DNA of 64,000 nucleotides from Platycnemis pennipes (lineage: Eukaryota; Arthropoda; Insecta; Odonata; Platycnemididae), in contig OW121846.1 of NCBI GenBank assembly GCA_933228895.1, positions 147,082,746 to 147,146,745 of the forward strand, given 5' to 3'. Both the position numbers and the translations under genes were made by a program. A model generated the notes under the pieces. The model ran no database searches. It was given only the letters and a program-made list of their open reading frames with translations, and was not told where the DNA came from. Position 1 is the first letter of the stretch, and every line of letters begins with the position of its first letter. Positions 46,115 to 56,138 of the stretch are shown here, piece by piece.

Positions 46115-47356
46115 TTAAATGTTTTCCCAACGCTCTTCCACTGATTTCTCATTCAGGTTCTCTCCTTTGTTGTTTCCCACTGCTTTTTGAAATGCCTGCT
46201 GATGTTGAGCCTCCTTTAGTTTTTCTACTTGCCATATATTTTTCTTTATTTTCTTCAATTTCTTGAACTTTAGATGGCATTTCATCATCACTAAATTATG
46301 GTCACTGTCGATGTCTGCCCCAGGGTAGCTTTTGCAGTCCTTCACTTGGTTTCTAAATCTCTGCTTCACTAAAATGTAGTCTATTTGGCATCTTCTTCTG
46401 TCACCTGGCATTTTCCATGTGTATCTTCTTCGGTTGTGATTTTTAAACAATGTGTTAGTAACCACTAACTTATGTTGGGTGCAGAACTCCAGCAGCCTTT
46501 CTCCTCTTTCGTTTCGGTTTCCCAATCCGTATTTTCCAGTTATTCTTCCATCTTGACCTTCGCCGACGATAGCGTTCCAGTCTCCTAAAATAATTAGGTT
46601 TTCTTCTCCTCTTACCTGTTTTATATCTTCCGTGATATCTTCGTAGACGTCTTCCACTTCTTCATCTTCATAGTCCGTCGTAGGCATGTAAACCTGTACC
46701 ACCACGGTATCTACAGGTTTGGTCTCGATCTTCACCATTATTATCCTTTCATTGTACTGCAGGAAGCTCTTCACACGCATTCCGGCACTCTTTCTGAGTA
46801 TGATCCCTACTCCAGCATTACCATTTAATGATCCTGTATGTATAATCCTGTAACTTCCACTCCAAAAGTCGCCTTCTTCGGGCCACTTCATTTCGCTGAT
46901 TCCTAATACGTCGAGGTCCATTCTTCGCATTTCTACCTTCAGGTTCTCCAGTCTTCCACAGGTCCGAAGCGATCTCACGTTCCATGTTCCTACCCTAAAA
47001 AGTGTATCACATTTGACTGATGTACTCTCTCGGGTAGTCCCCGCCCGGAGATCCGAATGGGGAACTATTTTACCTCCGGAATATTTTACTCGAGAGGGTT
47101 CCATCACGTCATGATAAGAAAGAAAAGAGTGGAGTAACTGCGACTCCTCGGTATAATAATATGTGGTGGTTTCCCCTTGCCTTCCACATCGCAGTACTAC
47201 AGCCGTTACAGTAAATGTTACCACGCCTGTAGTGAAATGAGTGTCGCTGTACCGACCACTGTGGTCTGCACCTTCACTCATGTGAAGAAGAGCTGCTGCC
47301 CTCTCCTCCGGGTGATGAGAAGCGTAGTTATTGGCGGCCTCCCGTCGCCAAGTCAC
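46115..47356 (-). pseudogene. RTE endonuclease region (craniofacial-development-protein-2-like)
   Basis: About 413 codons ending in TAA at 46115-46117. The APE-type endonuclease shows G-T-W-N-V-R-S-L, S-E-M-K-W, L-G-D-W-N-A-I-V-G, Y-T-W-K-M-P-G-D-R-R-R-C-Q-I-D-Y-I-L and S-D-H-N-L-V, which is the RTE/BovB signature often mis-annotated as 'craniofacial development protein 2'. The true initiator is uncertain: the frame opens without ATG at 47356, with in-frame Met codons at about 47281 and 47104. The RT follows in the same frame beyond the stop. Confidence 0.9.
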
Positions 47357-47724
47357 GGCATCTTCACAGGTTCTGTATTATTTAGAGGCCTATCTTACCC
47401 AGGGATAGACCAATACCCCCTCGGAATGCCGTCGCTTTTTGTCCACGACTGCTTATTCGACGAGTAAACTCGCTTATCTCGCAGCTAACCTCTATATCTA
47501 GAGGTCGACCCACCATCCGCAACCCGGTGGACGCACTCGGTGGCTTTAAGCTCAGCCGCGAGGTAACTACTCTACAAACTGATAACGGTATTACACGTGG
47601 AATGATAAACTTAATACAAAGTAATGCATGCACTGAGGTCTAAGGCCGCACAGGGCCAGCATTAGTAGTATGTTTGAAACGGCTATATCTCGGGACCTAA
47701 TATGAGTGGAGACGAACGACGAAG

Positions 47725-49212
47725 AAATAAAATTGCTCCTATCACGCTTCCCTGGGGAGCACCCAATGTAACTTTTACTTCGCCTGAGTGGACACAGTCT
47801 TAACCACACTTTGATCGCATACATTTTAGAAGTCTCCTATCAAGCCTACTGTATTACTGTTTATCCCGTATGATACTATCTTCACGAGTAACTTACAGTG
47901 GGGAACGTTCTCAAACGCTTTTGTAAAGTCAAGAAAAGCTGCGTCTACCTGTACGTTACCTTCTCCGGAAACTGAAATATCATGAACGAAAAGACCTCAT
48001 TGAGTTTCGCAAGATCGTCCCCTTCTGAACTCATGCTTGTTTATTATCAATGAATCCTGGTTATCGAGATGTCCCATTATTGATGTAACTATAATATGCT
48101 CTAGAATTTTTCATGAGAGTGACGTTAATGATATTGGTCTAGTATTACATGGCTGTTCCGTAACGCCGCTTTCAAAAATTGGGGTCACGATTCCTATCTT
48201 CCAATATTTGGGAACCACGTGTTCTTTGAGGGGTTTGTTAAATATTACTTTAAGATACGGAGCCATTTCCTTGTGCCCTCGAGCTGAAATTTCAATGGGA
48301 CCTGATGACTTGTTCGGACTAATGTTTATTAGTAAGGATACGATTCCGCTACAAGATATATCGATGGAGGGTATTGGTTGCTGAAATCGGTCTGCTATGG
48401 TATCATGCAAACTACGCTTAGATGATTAAAATCGCTCTGAAAAAAATAATTCAACAAATTAGCCTTATCTAAACTGGAATTTTCAATTTGCCCCTATTGT
48501 TTTTCTAGGAATTAACCGTTGACTTTTTAGTTACCTTTACTACCCTACCATATTACCAAAATGATTTCTGATTACCCTCTAATTGTTCTCCTCGTACTGT
48601 TCTCTTGAAATCACTAAACCCTTTTCTAAGGTCTGTTTTTGCGGCTGCGTTACAAATTTTATAATGTTTGATAAAATTTTTTAGATCGCTATTAACTACA
48701 TTTTTCTTAGTTTCGCGTGGCCAACTGGTTGAGGTTTTTAACATTTTCTCACCTCCGCGTTGTACCAACTTGTTTCCCGATTCTCAGTCTTATATTTATG
48801 AGGTATATATCTGTTGAAAAATGGCCACGTAATTTGGAGGAACTCTTTCCATGTATTGTCTGTATCACTATTTTTGCTGCTGTACTCGAATTTTTCAAAA
48901 GAAGTCTGTAAGTCACGCCTAAATCCGTTAAAATGTACTGTACTAAAAAGGTAAATCTTCCTTTTTTATTTAAAATATTTTACAGTATTGAGGAAAAATG
49001 TAACGTGTACTACATGTGGTCAATTACTAAATTGGTATTTTCAACTTCAGTAACTTTTTCATGGATGTTTGCGGCAAGTAAATCGAGAACATTCTCCCCT
49101 CTATTACGCAAATTAACTTTTTGATATAGTGCGTATGATGCGAACAGGTTAAGCAATGACTCACAGATTTCTTTGTCCCTACCCCCTTCCCTACCATCTA
49201 AATCCTTGCTAT
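47725..49212 (-). mobile_element. Decayed LINE copy A in the foldback loop
   Basis: Read on the minus strand: endonuclease end (D-K-E-I-C-E-S-L-L-N, D-L-L-A-A-N-I, V-I-D-H) at 49020-49212, linker (F-I-K-H-Y-K-I-C-N-A-A-A-K-T) at 48553-48768, RT start (I-S-P-N-K-S-S-G-P) at 48111-48410, motif A-like segments to ~47840, and G-A-P-Q-G-S-V-I-G near 47740 where homology ends. Several frameshifts and stops. The family is close to, but distinct from, the LINE at 22.8 kb. Confidence 0.75.
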
Positions 49213-50125
49213 GCGATTTCCAGTCTTCTCCTTTTAATATACCCCTGTACACTACGGAATCGTCTGCAAAAAGTCTAAGCTTACTATTAACTACGGTACT
49301 CAAAATCGTTTGCGTATAAAAGAAAAAAAGCGGGCCTATTACGCTACCCTGGGGAACTCCCGACGTGACTATGATTGTGACTATATCAACCCTCTGCTCT
49401 CGTCCACTTAAGTATTATTTTACCCAATATACCTACGTCTTTATTTATACCAAAAATCTCAAAATTCAAGATTAATTTATCATAAGGAACTTTATCGAAT
49501 GCCTTTTTAAATCTAAAAATATCACATCAACTTCAGTACTGTTTTCGCCGTGGACTAAAATATCGTGTAAGAATAAAGCTAATTGTGTCTCGCAAGATCT
49601 ACCTTTCCGGAACCCATGTTGGCTGTTTATGAGTAATCCCTGACCATCCAAATGCCCCATGATGGAACTGACTAAAATGTGCTCAAATACCTTGCAAGAG
49701 ATTGGCGTGAGTGAGATGGGTCTGTAGTGACAAGGTTCTTTCCTATCAACGCTTTCAAAAATAGGTGCAATGTTAGCTACTTTCCAATCCTTGCGTGCTA
49801 TGCGGTTCTTTAGTGTTTTATTGAATATTATTTCTAGATAAGAGGCTATCAATTAAGCTAAAATTGATATTCTCTTGATTGAATATTTTTAACTGGTTCT
49901 CCATTGCGCGGCATAAAATTTTTATTTCGGACATTTGTTCACTAAAACTGTTCGGCGGTGGTTCCACTGTGTTGTGTGACGATGATTGAATACGCGTTGG
50001 AAGTAGGTGTTTAAAGAATCGGCTTTTTCTAAATTGCTGATGACTCTAATTCCTTTATCACTTTTAAGTTTCCTCTTCTCCTCTTCTTGAGCCTCAGGGA
50101 AACAGGTCCACAGTGCACACACTTA
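49213..50125 (-). mobile_element. Decayed LINE copy B in the foldback loop
   Basis: The RT segment ends just after L-R-L-F-A-D-D-S-V-V-Y-R near 49250 and runs upstream through motif B (49330-49370) and R-P-I-S-L-T-P-I-S-C-K-V-F-E-H (49472-49852) to the linker (49922-50122). It abuts copy A so that the RT end of B reads directly into the endonuclease of A, giving a chimeric frame at 49010-49303. Confidence 0.75.
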
Positions 50126-50139
50126 AGTGTTAGTCTCCA

Positions 50140-50226
50140 ATTGGAATAGTTCCCGAGAAGTAGCCGTTTGAATATAGTAGTAATACCGGCCCTATGCGGC
50201 CCGCCGGCTTTGGTCTATTCGTTGCA
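50140..50226 (-). repeat. Foldback right arm, innermost unit
   Basis: It has CCCGAGAAGTAGCCGTTTGA and CGGCCCGCCGG as in the 138-bp units, inverted. The arm continues after the copia insertion at 54732, and the sequence across the insertion (TTGCATTTTA then TAAAGTTTATCATT) is contiguous in the repeat consensus. Confidence 0.85.
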
Positions 50227-50231
50227 TTTTA

Positions 50232-50428
50232 TGTTAGAATGGTGCGTTCATGCACATCAGTGGGTGGTGCCACCTATCAGGAATGATGGGAGGCGCTTTG
50301 TTTTTTGTATTGTCGCTACTGCTGCCAAGCGATAGTGTGTAAATGAGAAACAAATGAAGTGTTGTTCCTTCATCTTACGCAACCTATAAAGGAGTTCGTT
50401 TTATATTTCACATTCACCACGGGTAACA
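50232..50428 (+). repeat. 5' LTR (197 bp)
   Basis: It starts TGTTAGAATGG and ends GGGTAACA (TG...CA). A TATAAA at 50385-50390 could be its promoter. It differs from the 3' LTR at about 13 positions by eye (~93% identity), so the insertion is not recent. Confidence 0.95.
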
Positions 50429-50446
50429 GGTTCTGGGCCCAGAGAC
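50429..50446 (+). promoter_or_regulatory. Primer binding site, half-tRNA-iMet type
   Basis: GGTTCTGGGCCCAG directly follows the LTR. Drosophila copia is known to prime from an internal fragment of initiator tRNA-Met, whose complement contains GGTTATGGGCCCAG. One base differs here. Confidence 0.65.
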
Positions 50447-50552
50447 GTAGTGAAATATAAATATTATAGGTACTGATAGTGCGTAATTTCTATTGTACGT
50501 AATAATTTCTGGCGAAACGTGCTATGCATTGGTGAAGTACAACGGAGATCAA

Positions 50553-51120
50553 GATGGAAAACGAATCGTCTTTGCCAACTAGCATCCCGAAGTTAAATCG
50601 GAGAAACTGGAATGCTTGGAAGGCAAGAATGAAAGCGGAACTTTTGGCTGATGAACATGAATAGAAATTTGGTGCGAAACGAATTAGGCCTCCCTGATAG
50701 ACAATTGGCCGCGGTTTGTTTAACGGGATTGCCTAAAGAATACGAAATAACAGTGAAGATTTTAATTGCGCAGAAAGACAACCTAACAATGTCCATAGTA
50801 AAGCAAGTGCTGGTTGAGGAGGAGGAACAAATGAAATTAGGTGGTTCACATCAAGCTTTGAAAGTGCAGAAGAAAAGATTCTACAAGCCCAGGAACAACA
50901 GCAGCAGAGAAAGTGGGGGTTACAGTGAACATCATAGGACAAGGAAACAGGAAACGAGAAAAGACGGTGAATCTAAGGCTTACTGGTGTTATGCTTGTGG
51001 ACAAAAGAATGGCCATATTGCTAGAAATTGTCCGAGGAAGGAGGAGGACGAGAAGAAGGAGAAAAGGAGCGTCAGTGGTAAAAAGGGAGCACATTGCCCT
51101 TTGCATGAAGAGGGTAACTA
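50553..51120 (+). pseudogene. copia gag remnant with CCHC zinc knuckle
   Basis: It opens with an ATG at 50553 and K-L-N-R-R-N-W-N-A-W-K-A-R-M, the usual copia gag start. A stop follows after ~36 codons (50661 region) where a deletion has joined distant parts. A second frame (50651-51118) carries the gag middle (A-V-C-L-T-G-L-P-K-E-Y-E) and the nucleocapsid knuckle C-Y-A-C-G-Q-K-N-G-H-I-A-R-N-C. That knuckle is CX2CX5HX4C, one residue longer than the normal CX2CX4HX4C. It would package RNA in an intact element. Here it is broken. Confidence 0.8.
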
Positions 51121-52076
51121 AGGATGATGATGGTGTTTGGATTTTGGACTGTGCTGCCAGTGACCACATGACCAGCCGGAGAGATTTATTCACGGAATTC
51201 AAATATATGAGTGGCTCTGTTGCAGTGGGAGATGGAGCACCGCTAAAAATAGTGGGAAAAGGGAAGGTATGTTTGCATTTATCGAATGAGTGTGGAGGAG
51301 TAGATGTGACATTCTCTGACGTATTGTATGTGTCTGATTTGGAGGATAATTTAATTTCTATCGGTCAATTGGAAGAAGGAGGAATGAAGTCAATAACTTA
51401 CAAGGGTAAACAGGAGTTGTTTCATGGAGAAAGGAAATTATTTGTTGCCCACAGAGTGGCCAGGTTATATTATTTAACGACAGTTAACAGTCTATCTACT
51501 GGAGAAATGAAGGAACAGCTGGAGTCCTTGAGAAAGGTGAACAAAGTAAACCTGAATGTGAGGCATGAAAGACTTAGACACGAAAACATGGAGGACATTA
51601 GGAAGTTGGACGTTTTAACTCAGCTGACGGATAAGAGTAAATGTGCCATGGACTGCAATCCCTCTATTAAGGGGAAAATGAAAAGAGATGTAGTGTTCCG
51701 CGAGAGGATCTTCCCCATGCTGACACCGGAAGCCGAGCCACCACCTGAGGAACGACCCATTCCGTTCGGAGTGCAGGCAAATGACAACCTTGGGGAGCCA
51801 GGGGAGGAAGAAGCAGCTGCGGTGGAACCAGAGCACCACAAAGTTAAAGCTGGAGGAGTGGCAGCCCTAGGGGAAGCAACGCCACAAGGAGAGGCAGGTG
51901 AGGAGTACACCGCCGAGTCCGGGCAGGAGCATCCTCGCCGCGAACGGAGAGAAAGGCCACCATGCCATGCTGTAGGGTGTCGAGGAGCTGCACAGAGGTC
52001 ACGAACATCAAGGTTCCAGACTCAGTGGGAGAGGCACTCAACGGACCACAGGCAGCGAGATGGGAGGCAGCCATGA
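50913..52076 (+). pseudogene. copia pol remnant: protease and fused flanks, integrase deleted
   Basis: The aspartic protease motif reads W-I-L-D-C-A-A-S-D-H-M-T (usual: W-I-L-D-S-G-A-S-D-H-M), keeping the Asp but losing Ser-Gly. Then come V-L-Y-V-S-D-L-E-D-N-L-I-S-I-G-Q-L and a damaged pre-integrase segment (R-H-E-R-L-R-H-E-N; the usual W-H-x-R-L-G-H is altered). After ~residue 250 it jumps straight to R-D-V-V-F-R-E, which normally lies after the integrase, so the whole catalytic core is gone. The last ~120 residues are partly out of frame. Confidence 0.8.
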
Positions 52077-52245
52077 AGGAGGAAACACTACAGAGGATGA
52101 AAACCTGGAGTGTGGTCAAAAGGAGTGAGGCACTAAAATGTAGTGGGTTGCAAGTGGGTGTTGCCTTTGAAAAGGGATGTAGATGGAAAAATCATCAAAT
52201 ACAAGGCTAGACTTGTTGCTCAGGGATTTAAAAAAGTATTTGCAA
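51962..52245 (+). pseudogene. copia reverse transcriptase N-terminal fragment
   Basis: V-P-D-S-V-G-E-A-L-N-G-P-Q-A-A-R-W-E-A-A and M-K-E-E-T-L-Q-R-M-K-T-W match the start of copia RTs. After a frameshift near 52130, K-W-V-L-P-L-K-R-D-V-D-G-K and Y-K-A-R-L-V-A-Q-G-F follow, the best conserved N-terminal RT block. Homology ends at the LINE junction near 52245, so the catalytic centre is absent. Confidence 0.8.
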
Positions 52246-53690
52246 CGTCATTGCAAGTACCATCTATATGCTGACGACTTGCAAATCTATATTAACTGCG
52301 ATCTCAATGAGATCTCTAGCGCCATTGCACAAATTAACGAAGATATTTCAACTATATGTGAATGGGCGTCAAACAATTGTTTGAAATTAAACTCACGGAA
52401 AACAAAAAGCATTATTATAGGCAGTGCCAAGGTCCTGTCTTCTATAAACATCGACTCAGTGTCTAAAATTCAAGTACAAGATGTAGAAATAGATTATTCT
52501 GATATGGTTAAAAATTTAGGCGTTATTTTAAACAAAACACTTACCTGGGACGAGCACATAGCATGCATCTCAAATAAGGCGGTTAAAACTTTGCATCAGT
52601 TGAAATGCTTTCGCAACCTAATGCCGTTATCATTGAGACTCAAATTAGCAAATGCTTTATTGATTCCTCATATTGATTTCTGTTCCTTGGTGATGTCGAA
52701 AATTACAAAATGTCAGATATTAAAGCTACAGAAAATTCAAAACTGTGTCTTGCGTTATGTGTGCGATTTTTCGTATTATGAGCATATCACACCATACTAT
52801 AATGAATTAAAAATGTTAAAAATTGAAAAAAGAAGAAAATTTCAAATGGGATTCTTCATGTACAAACTTTTAAAAACTGAAACTCCTTCCTACATTTTCC
52901 AACCTTACACAGATAATTCGATGAAAAAAACTAGGAATACCAGAAATAAAAATAAATTAATTGTACCCTGTCACAAAACCACTATGTATCACAATTCATT
53001 TTACATCAAGTCATGCTATGTATGGAATTCGATTCCCCAAGAGTTGAAGGATATCACACCAGTTAGTAATTTAAAAAAATGTTTGTTTTCATTTTATTTT
53101 CATGAAACTTGAATTGTATCAGCACGAGGAACTTGCTGTTTATGGGTTTTCGAGTTCATCAAATTTATTTCGATTGTTGTATAGCTATTGTATAATTTTG
53201 TACTGTTGAATATCACTAAAAACTATATAATTTACGTTGAAAATTACTATTGTGAAGTGAGAGTTGAAAATAGAGATTATCCTGTATAGCTATTGTATTA
53301 TTTTGTATAGTTGAAAATCACAAAAATTATATAATTTATGTTGAAAATTACCATTGTGAAGTTGAGAGTTGAAAATAGAGATTATCGCGTAATTTTGGAA
53401 ATCCTTAAAATAAATGTTTGTTTTCATTTGCCTTCGATGAAATTTGATACATGAATTTACATAAGAATTTGTAATCTTTGTTTTTCAGTTCATTATCATT
53501 ATACCTGTTCATTATCACTATACGAGTGTTTTATGATTTTATCTTTGTTTTCCAAGTTCATGATACCGAGTGTTTTGTGATTTATTTTAATGTAGTATAT
53601 TTTCTGTCTGAGTGTTTATGTACTTACATAGGCTCCAAAGGATATGCTCCTAGAGCCAATTAAATTTATTTATTATTTATTTATTTACAC
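52245..53690 (+). mobile_element. Jockey-group LINE, 5'-truncated, inside the copia element
   Basis: The open frame to 53112 starts at the catalytic box (Y-H-L-Y-A-D-D-L-Q-I-Y) and continues through W-A-S-N-N-C-L-K-L-N-S-R-K-T-K and L-G-V-I-L-N-K-T-L-T-W to a C-terminal domain ending V-W-N-S-I-P-Q-E-L-K-D-I. The AT-rich 3' UTR (53113-53690) contains an internal near-duplication (53170-53290 and 53285-53400) and ends in TTTATTTATT repeats. The frame has no stops for ~285 codons, so the insertion is fairly young. The copia RT core expected at this place is missing. Confidence 0.85.
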
Positions 53691-54350
53691 ATAAGGGAGG
53701 TTTTGGCTGAATTTAACATGCTTAATTGTAAGTCAGTATCAAGTCCATTGGATCAAAATGCCAACTGTAGAGATCCCCCAAATGATCGAAATAAATTTGA
53801 TAGTTACACTTATAGGAAGGGGATAGGATGTCTTCTTTATATTGCAGGAGGTACACGTCCTGCATTGCGTTTGCTACCAATAAGCTGAGCCAGTGCTGCG
53901 AGAACCCTAGGGTAACTGATTGGAATAATGTGAGACATGTTATGAGAGATCTGAAGGGCACAATTGATTATAAATTGAGATATGAAAGAATGGGTGGTCA
54001 AATTGAGGTGTATGTGGATGCTGATTTTAATGCCAATACAAATGACTCATGTTTTACCACTGGGTATGTAATTACATTAGCTGGTGCAGCCATAAGCTGG
54101 AGGAGCCATAAGCAGTCAAGTGTAGCGACATCTACTGTTCACTCTGAGTATATGGCTCTGTATGATGCATGCACTGAAGTGGCATGGCTCAAATATTTAC
54201 TAGAGGAATTAGATTTAAATAAATTTGTGCTGGACCCAGTAAACATTTTTTGTGACAGCAGTGGTGCAATTAGTCTTGCTGAGGGTTCCAATGTGTCAGA
54301 GAAAGAACTAAATATTTTAAGCCAAAATTTAACTACTGCAGAGAGTTGAG
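53691..54350 (+). pseudogene. copia RT end and RNase H fragment
   Basis: V-L-A-E-F-N-M-L-N-C-K-S-V-S-S-P-L, Y-T-Y-R-K-G-I-G-C-L-L-Y-I-A-G-G-T-R-P (53703-53880), then after a frameshift A-F-A-T-N-K-L-S-Q, V-Y-V-D-A-D-F-N-A-N (RNase H), S-S-V-A-T-S-T-V-H-S-E-Y-M-A-L and I-F-C-D-S-S-G-A-I. The acidic RNase H residues (D in Y-V-D-A-D-F, E in S-E-Y, D in C-D-S) are present. It ends at a stop near 54349. Confidence 0.85.
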
Positions 54351-54529
54351 CCAAAGTCATAAGGTAAAAGTGGAATACATAAAGTCATAGGAATATGTGG
54401 CTGACCTTTTCACTAAGATCTTACCTGGAGTAAGAACAAAAGGGCTTTCAAATAGATTAGGTCTATGCTAATTTATCGCATTGTAAAAATTTCAGTTATA
54501 ATTGTTTGATGTGAATGCCCGAGGGGAGG

Positions 54530-54726
54530 TGTTAGAATGGTGCGTTCATCCACATCAGTGGGTGGTGCCACCTATCAGGAATGATGGGAGGCGCTTTGTT
54601 TTTTGCATTGTCGCTACTGCTGCCTAGCAATAGTGTGTAAATAAGGAATAAATAAAGTGTTGTTCCTTCATCTTACGCAACATATAAAGGAGTAAGTTTT
54701 ATATTTCACATTCACCATGGCTAACA
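54530..54726 (+). repeat. 3' LTR (197 bp)
   Basis: Same length and ends as the 5' LTR (TGTTAG...CTAACA), preceded by the polypurine tract. Confidence 0.95.
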
Positions 54727-54731
54727 TTTTA

Positions 54732-56035
54732 TAAAGTTTATCATTCCGCGTCTAATACCGTTAGAAGTTTTTATCTACTCAGAAGAGTTCCGTATATACA
54801 GCAGTCTCAACATAATACTAATACTGGCCCTGTACGGCCCGCCAGCCTCAGTGCAGTCCTTGAATTTTATAAAGTTTATCATTCTTAAGGCCGCTTTGCA
54901 CGATACAATTTTTTATGTAAAACCTTGTACAAAAATCTGTGTGAGGAAATTGTACCGTGAAAAGCGGCAAATTGTGTGAACTCTTTAGCGAAAGACGAAT
55001 GACTGAACGGAAAAAAGAACCTGTTCTAATTACATTCAGACAAACATACAACTTCTTTCACTTTATACAAGCGTTTGCACAAGAAATTGTCCAAAAACTG
55101 AATTTTGTGTGGCGGCCTTAATACCGTAAGCAGTTTGTCTCCACTGGTAATAGTTCCAGAGATATATAGGTTTAAATATAGTAGTAATACCGGCCAATTT
55201 CGGCCCGCTGACTTCAGTGCAGTCCTTGCTATGTATAAAGTGTATAATCCTGCGTGTAATACCTTTACTAGTTTTTCTCCAGTCTGAATAGTTCCCGAGG
55301 CATAGACGTTTCAACATAGTACTAATAAATACCCTGTGCGGACCGTCGCCCTCAGTGCAGTCCTTGCATTTTTTAAAGTTTATTATGACGCGTGTAATAC
55401 CATTAGCAGATTGTATCTACCCAGGAAAGTTACCGAGATATAGCCGTTTGAATGTTGCAGTAATATCGGCTCAGTTCGGCCAGCCGGCCTCACTGCAGTC
55501 CTTACGTTGTATAAAGTTTATCATTCCGCGTCTAATTTAGTTAGCAGTGTTTATCTACTCAGAATAGTTCCCGAGATATAGGCGTTTTAATATTGTAGTA
55601 ATATCGGCCCAGTGGGGCCCGCCGACCTCACTGCAGTCCTTCATTTGTATAACGTTTATCATTACAGGTGTAATACCATTAGCAGATTGTATCTACCCAG
55701 GAAAGTTTCCGAGATATAGCCGTTTCAATGTTGTAGTAATATCGGCTCAGTGCGGCCCGCCGGCCTCACTACAGTCCTTACGTTGCATAAAGTTTATCAT
55801 TCCGCGTCTAATGTAGTTAGGAGTGTTTATCTGCTCAGAATAATTCCCGAGATATAGCCGTTTCAACATAGTACTGATACCGGCCCAGTGTGTCCACAGT
55901 TTAGCTAAGTACAGCCTCCCCTCGCGGCCCGCCGGCATAGAAACGGCCATTGTAAATCCCCCGGCGTTATAAACGTTTTCCTTCCTAAACTTCACTGTTG
56001 GTGTGAATTTTTTACCGAAATTACTTTGTAGTCTG
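54732..56035 (-). repeat. ~138-bp tandem repeats, right foldback arm
   Basis: Inverted units with CCGAGATATAGCCGTTT, CGGCCCGCCGGCCTCA and AAAGTTTATCATTCCGCG recur at ~138-bp spacing. The unit order matches the left arm for ~500 bp from the outer end. The left arm then has one extra unit (~43500-43640). A ~130-bp segment present in the left arm (about 42838-42987) is missing here between GACTAC and AAAGTAATTTCGG. Confidence 0.85.
54885..55121. mobile_element. TTAA-flanked MITE (piggyBac-like target)
   Basis: TTAA at 54885-54888 and 55118-55121 flank a 229-bp insert that begins GGCCGC and ends GCGGCC. The insert interrupts a 138-bp unit (ATCATTC...TACCGTAAGCAGTTT). It encodes nothing. The TTAA duplication with short inverted ends is the piggyBac pattern. 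Confidence 0.75.
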
Positions 56036-56039
56036 GTTA

Positions 56040-56138
56040 CTAAATGTCGCGGTTACGACATGTCGCGGTGACGAGATGTCTGTGTACGAGATGTCGGTTA
56101 CGAGATGTCGGTTACGAGATGTCCGGTTGCTACTTGAC
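56040..56138 (-). repeat. Foldback terminal short tandem repeats, right
   Basis: About six inverted 14-16-bp units (GAGATGTCGGTTAC). This is fewer than on the left side. Confidence 0.9.

Larger units (their letters stand above)
44144..47561 (-). mobile_element. RTE-type LINE, near full length
   Basis: The element is inserted in a 138-bp unit of the foldback arm. Flanks GGTAACTATTCT (44132-44143) and GGTAACTACTCT (47562-47573) form a 12-bp target duplication with one mismatch. The 3' end (minus strand) is a short ATGATGATGAG tail instead of poly(A), as expected for RTE elements. The 5' region upstream of the endonuclease is ~200-450 bp. Confidence 0.85.
50227..54731 (+). mobile_element. copia-type LTR retrotransposon (defective), with TTTTA target duplication
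   Basis: It is flanked by TTTTA at 50227-50231 and 54727-54731. Order: 197-bp LTR, half-tRNA primer site, gag remnant, protease, GAG-pre-integrase remnant, RT start, an inserted LINE piece, RNase H, polypurine tract (GAGGGGAGG at 54521-54529) and 197-bp LTR. Protease before RT and the RNase H type place it in Ty1/copia. The integrase core and most of the RT are missing. Confidence 0.9.
42688..56138. mobile_element. Giant foldback-type element with modular inverted arms
   Basis: Both ends carry the same sequence inverted: AAGTCGCAACCGCACATCTC on the left against AAGTAGCAACCGGACATCTC read inward from the right. Arms have two zones: 14-16-bp direct repeats (GACATCTCGTAACC variants), then ~138-bp tandem repeats with CTATATCTCGGGAACTATTC. 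The stretch ~42990-43500 is nearly identical to its partner ~55510-56015 inverted. Drosophila FB-type elements are likewise built from long, internally repetitive inverted termini. The loop holds decayed LINE pieces. An RTE, a copia element and a MITE are inserted in the arms. No transposase was seen and no target duplication is evident. The original size without insertions is about 5.3 kb. Confidence 0.75.

Noticed and set aside
46115..47356. Host gene 'craniofacial development protein 2'
   Set aside because: That name is a common mis-annotation of RTE endonucleases. The RT follows in the same frame and a target duplication brackets the unit.
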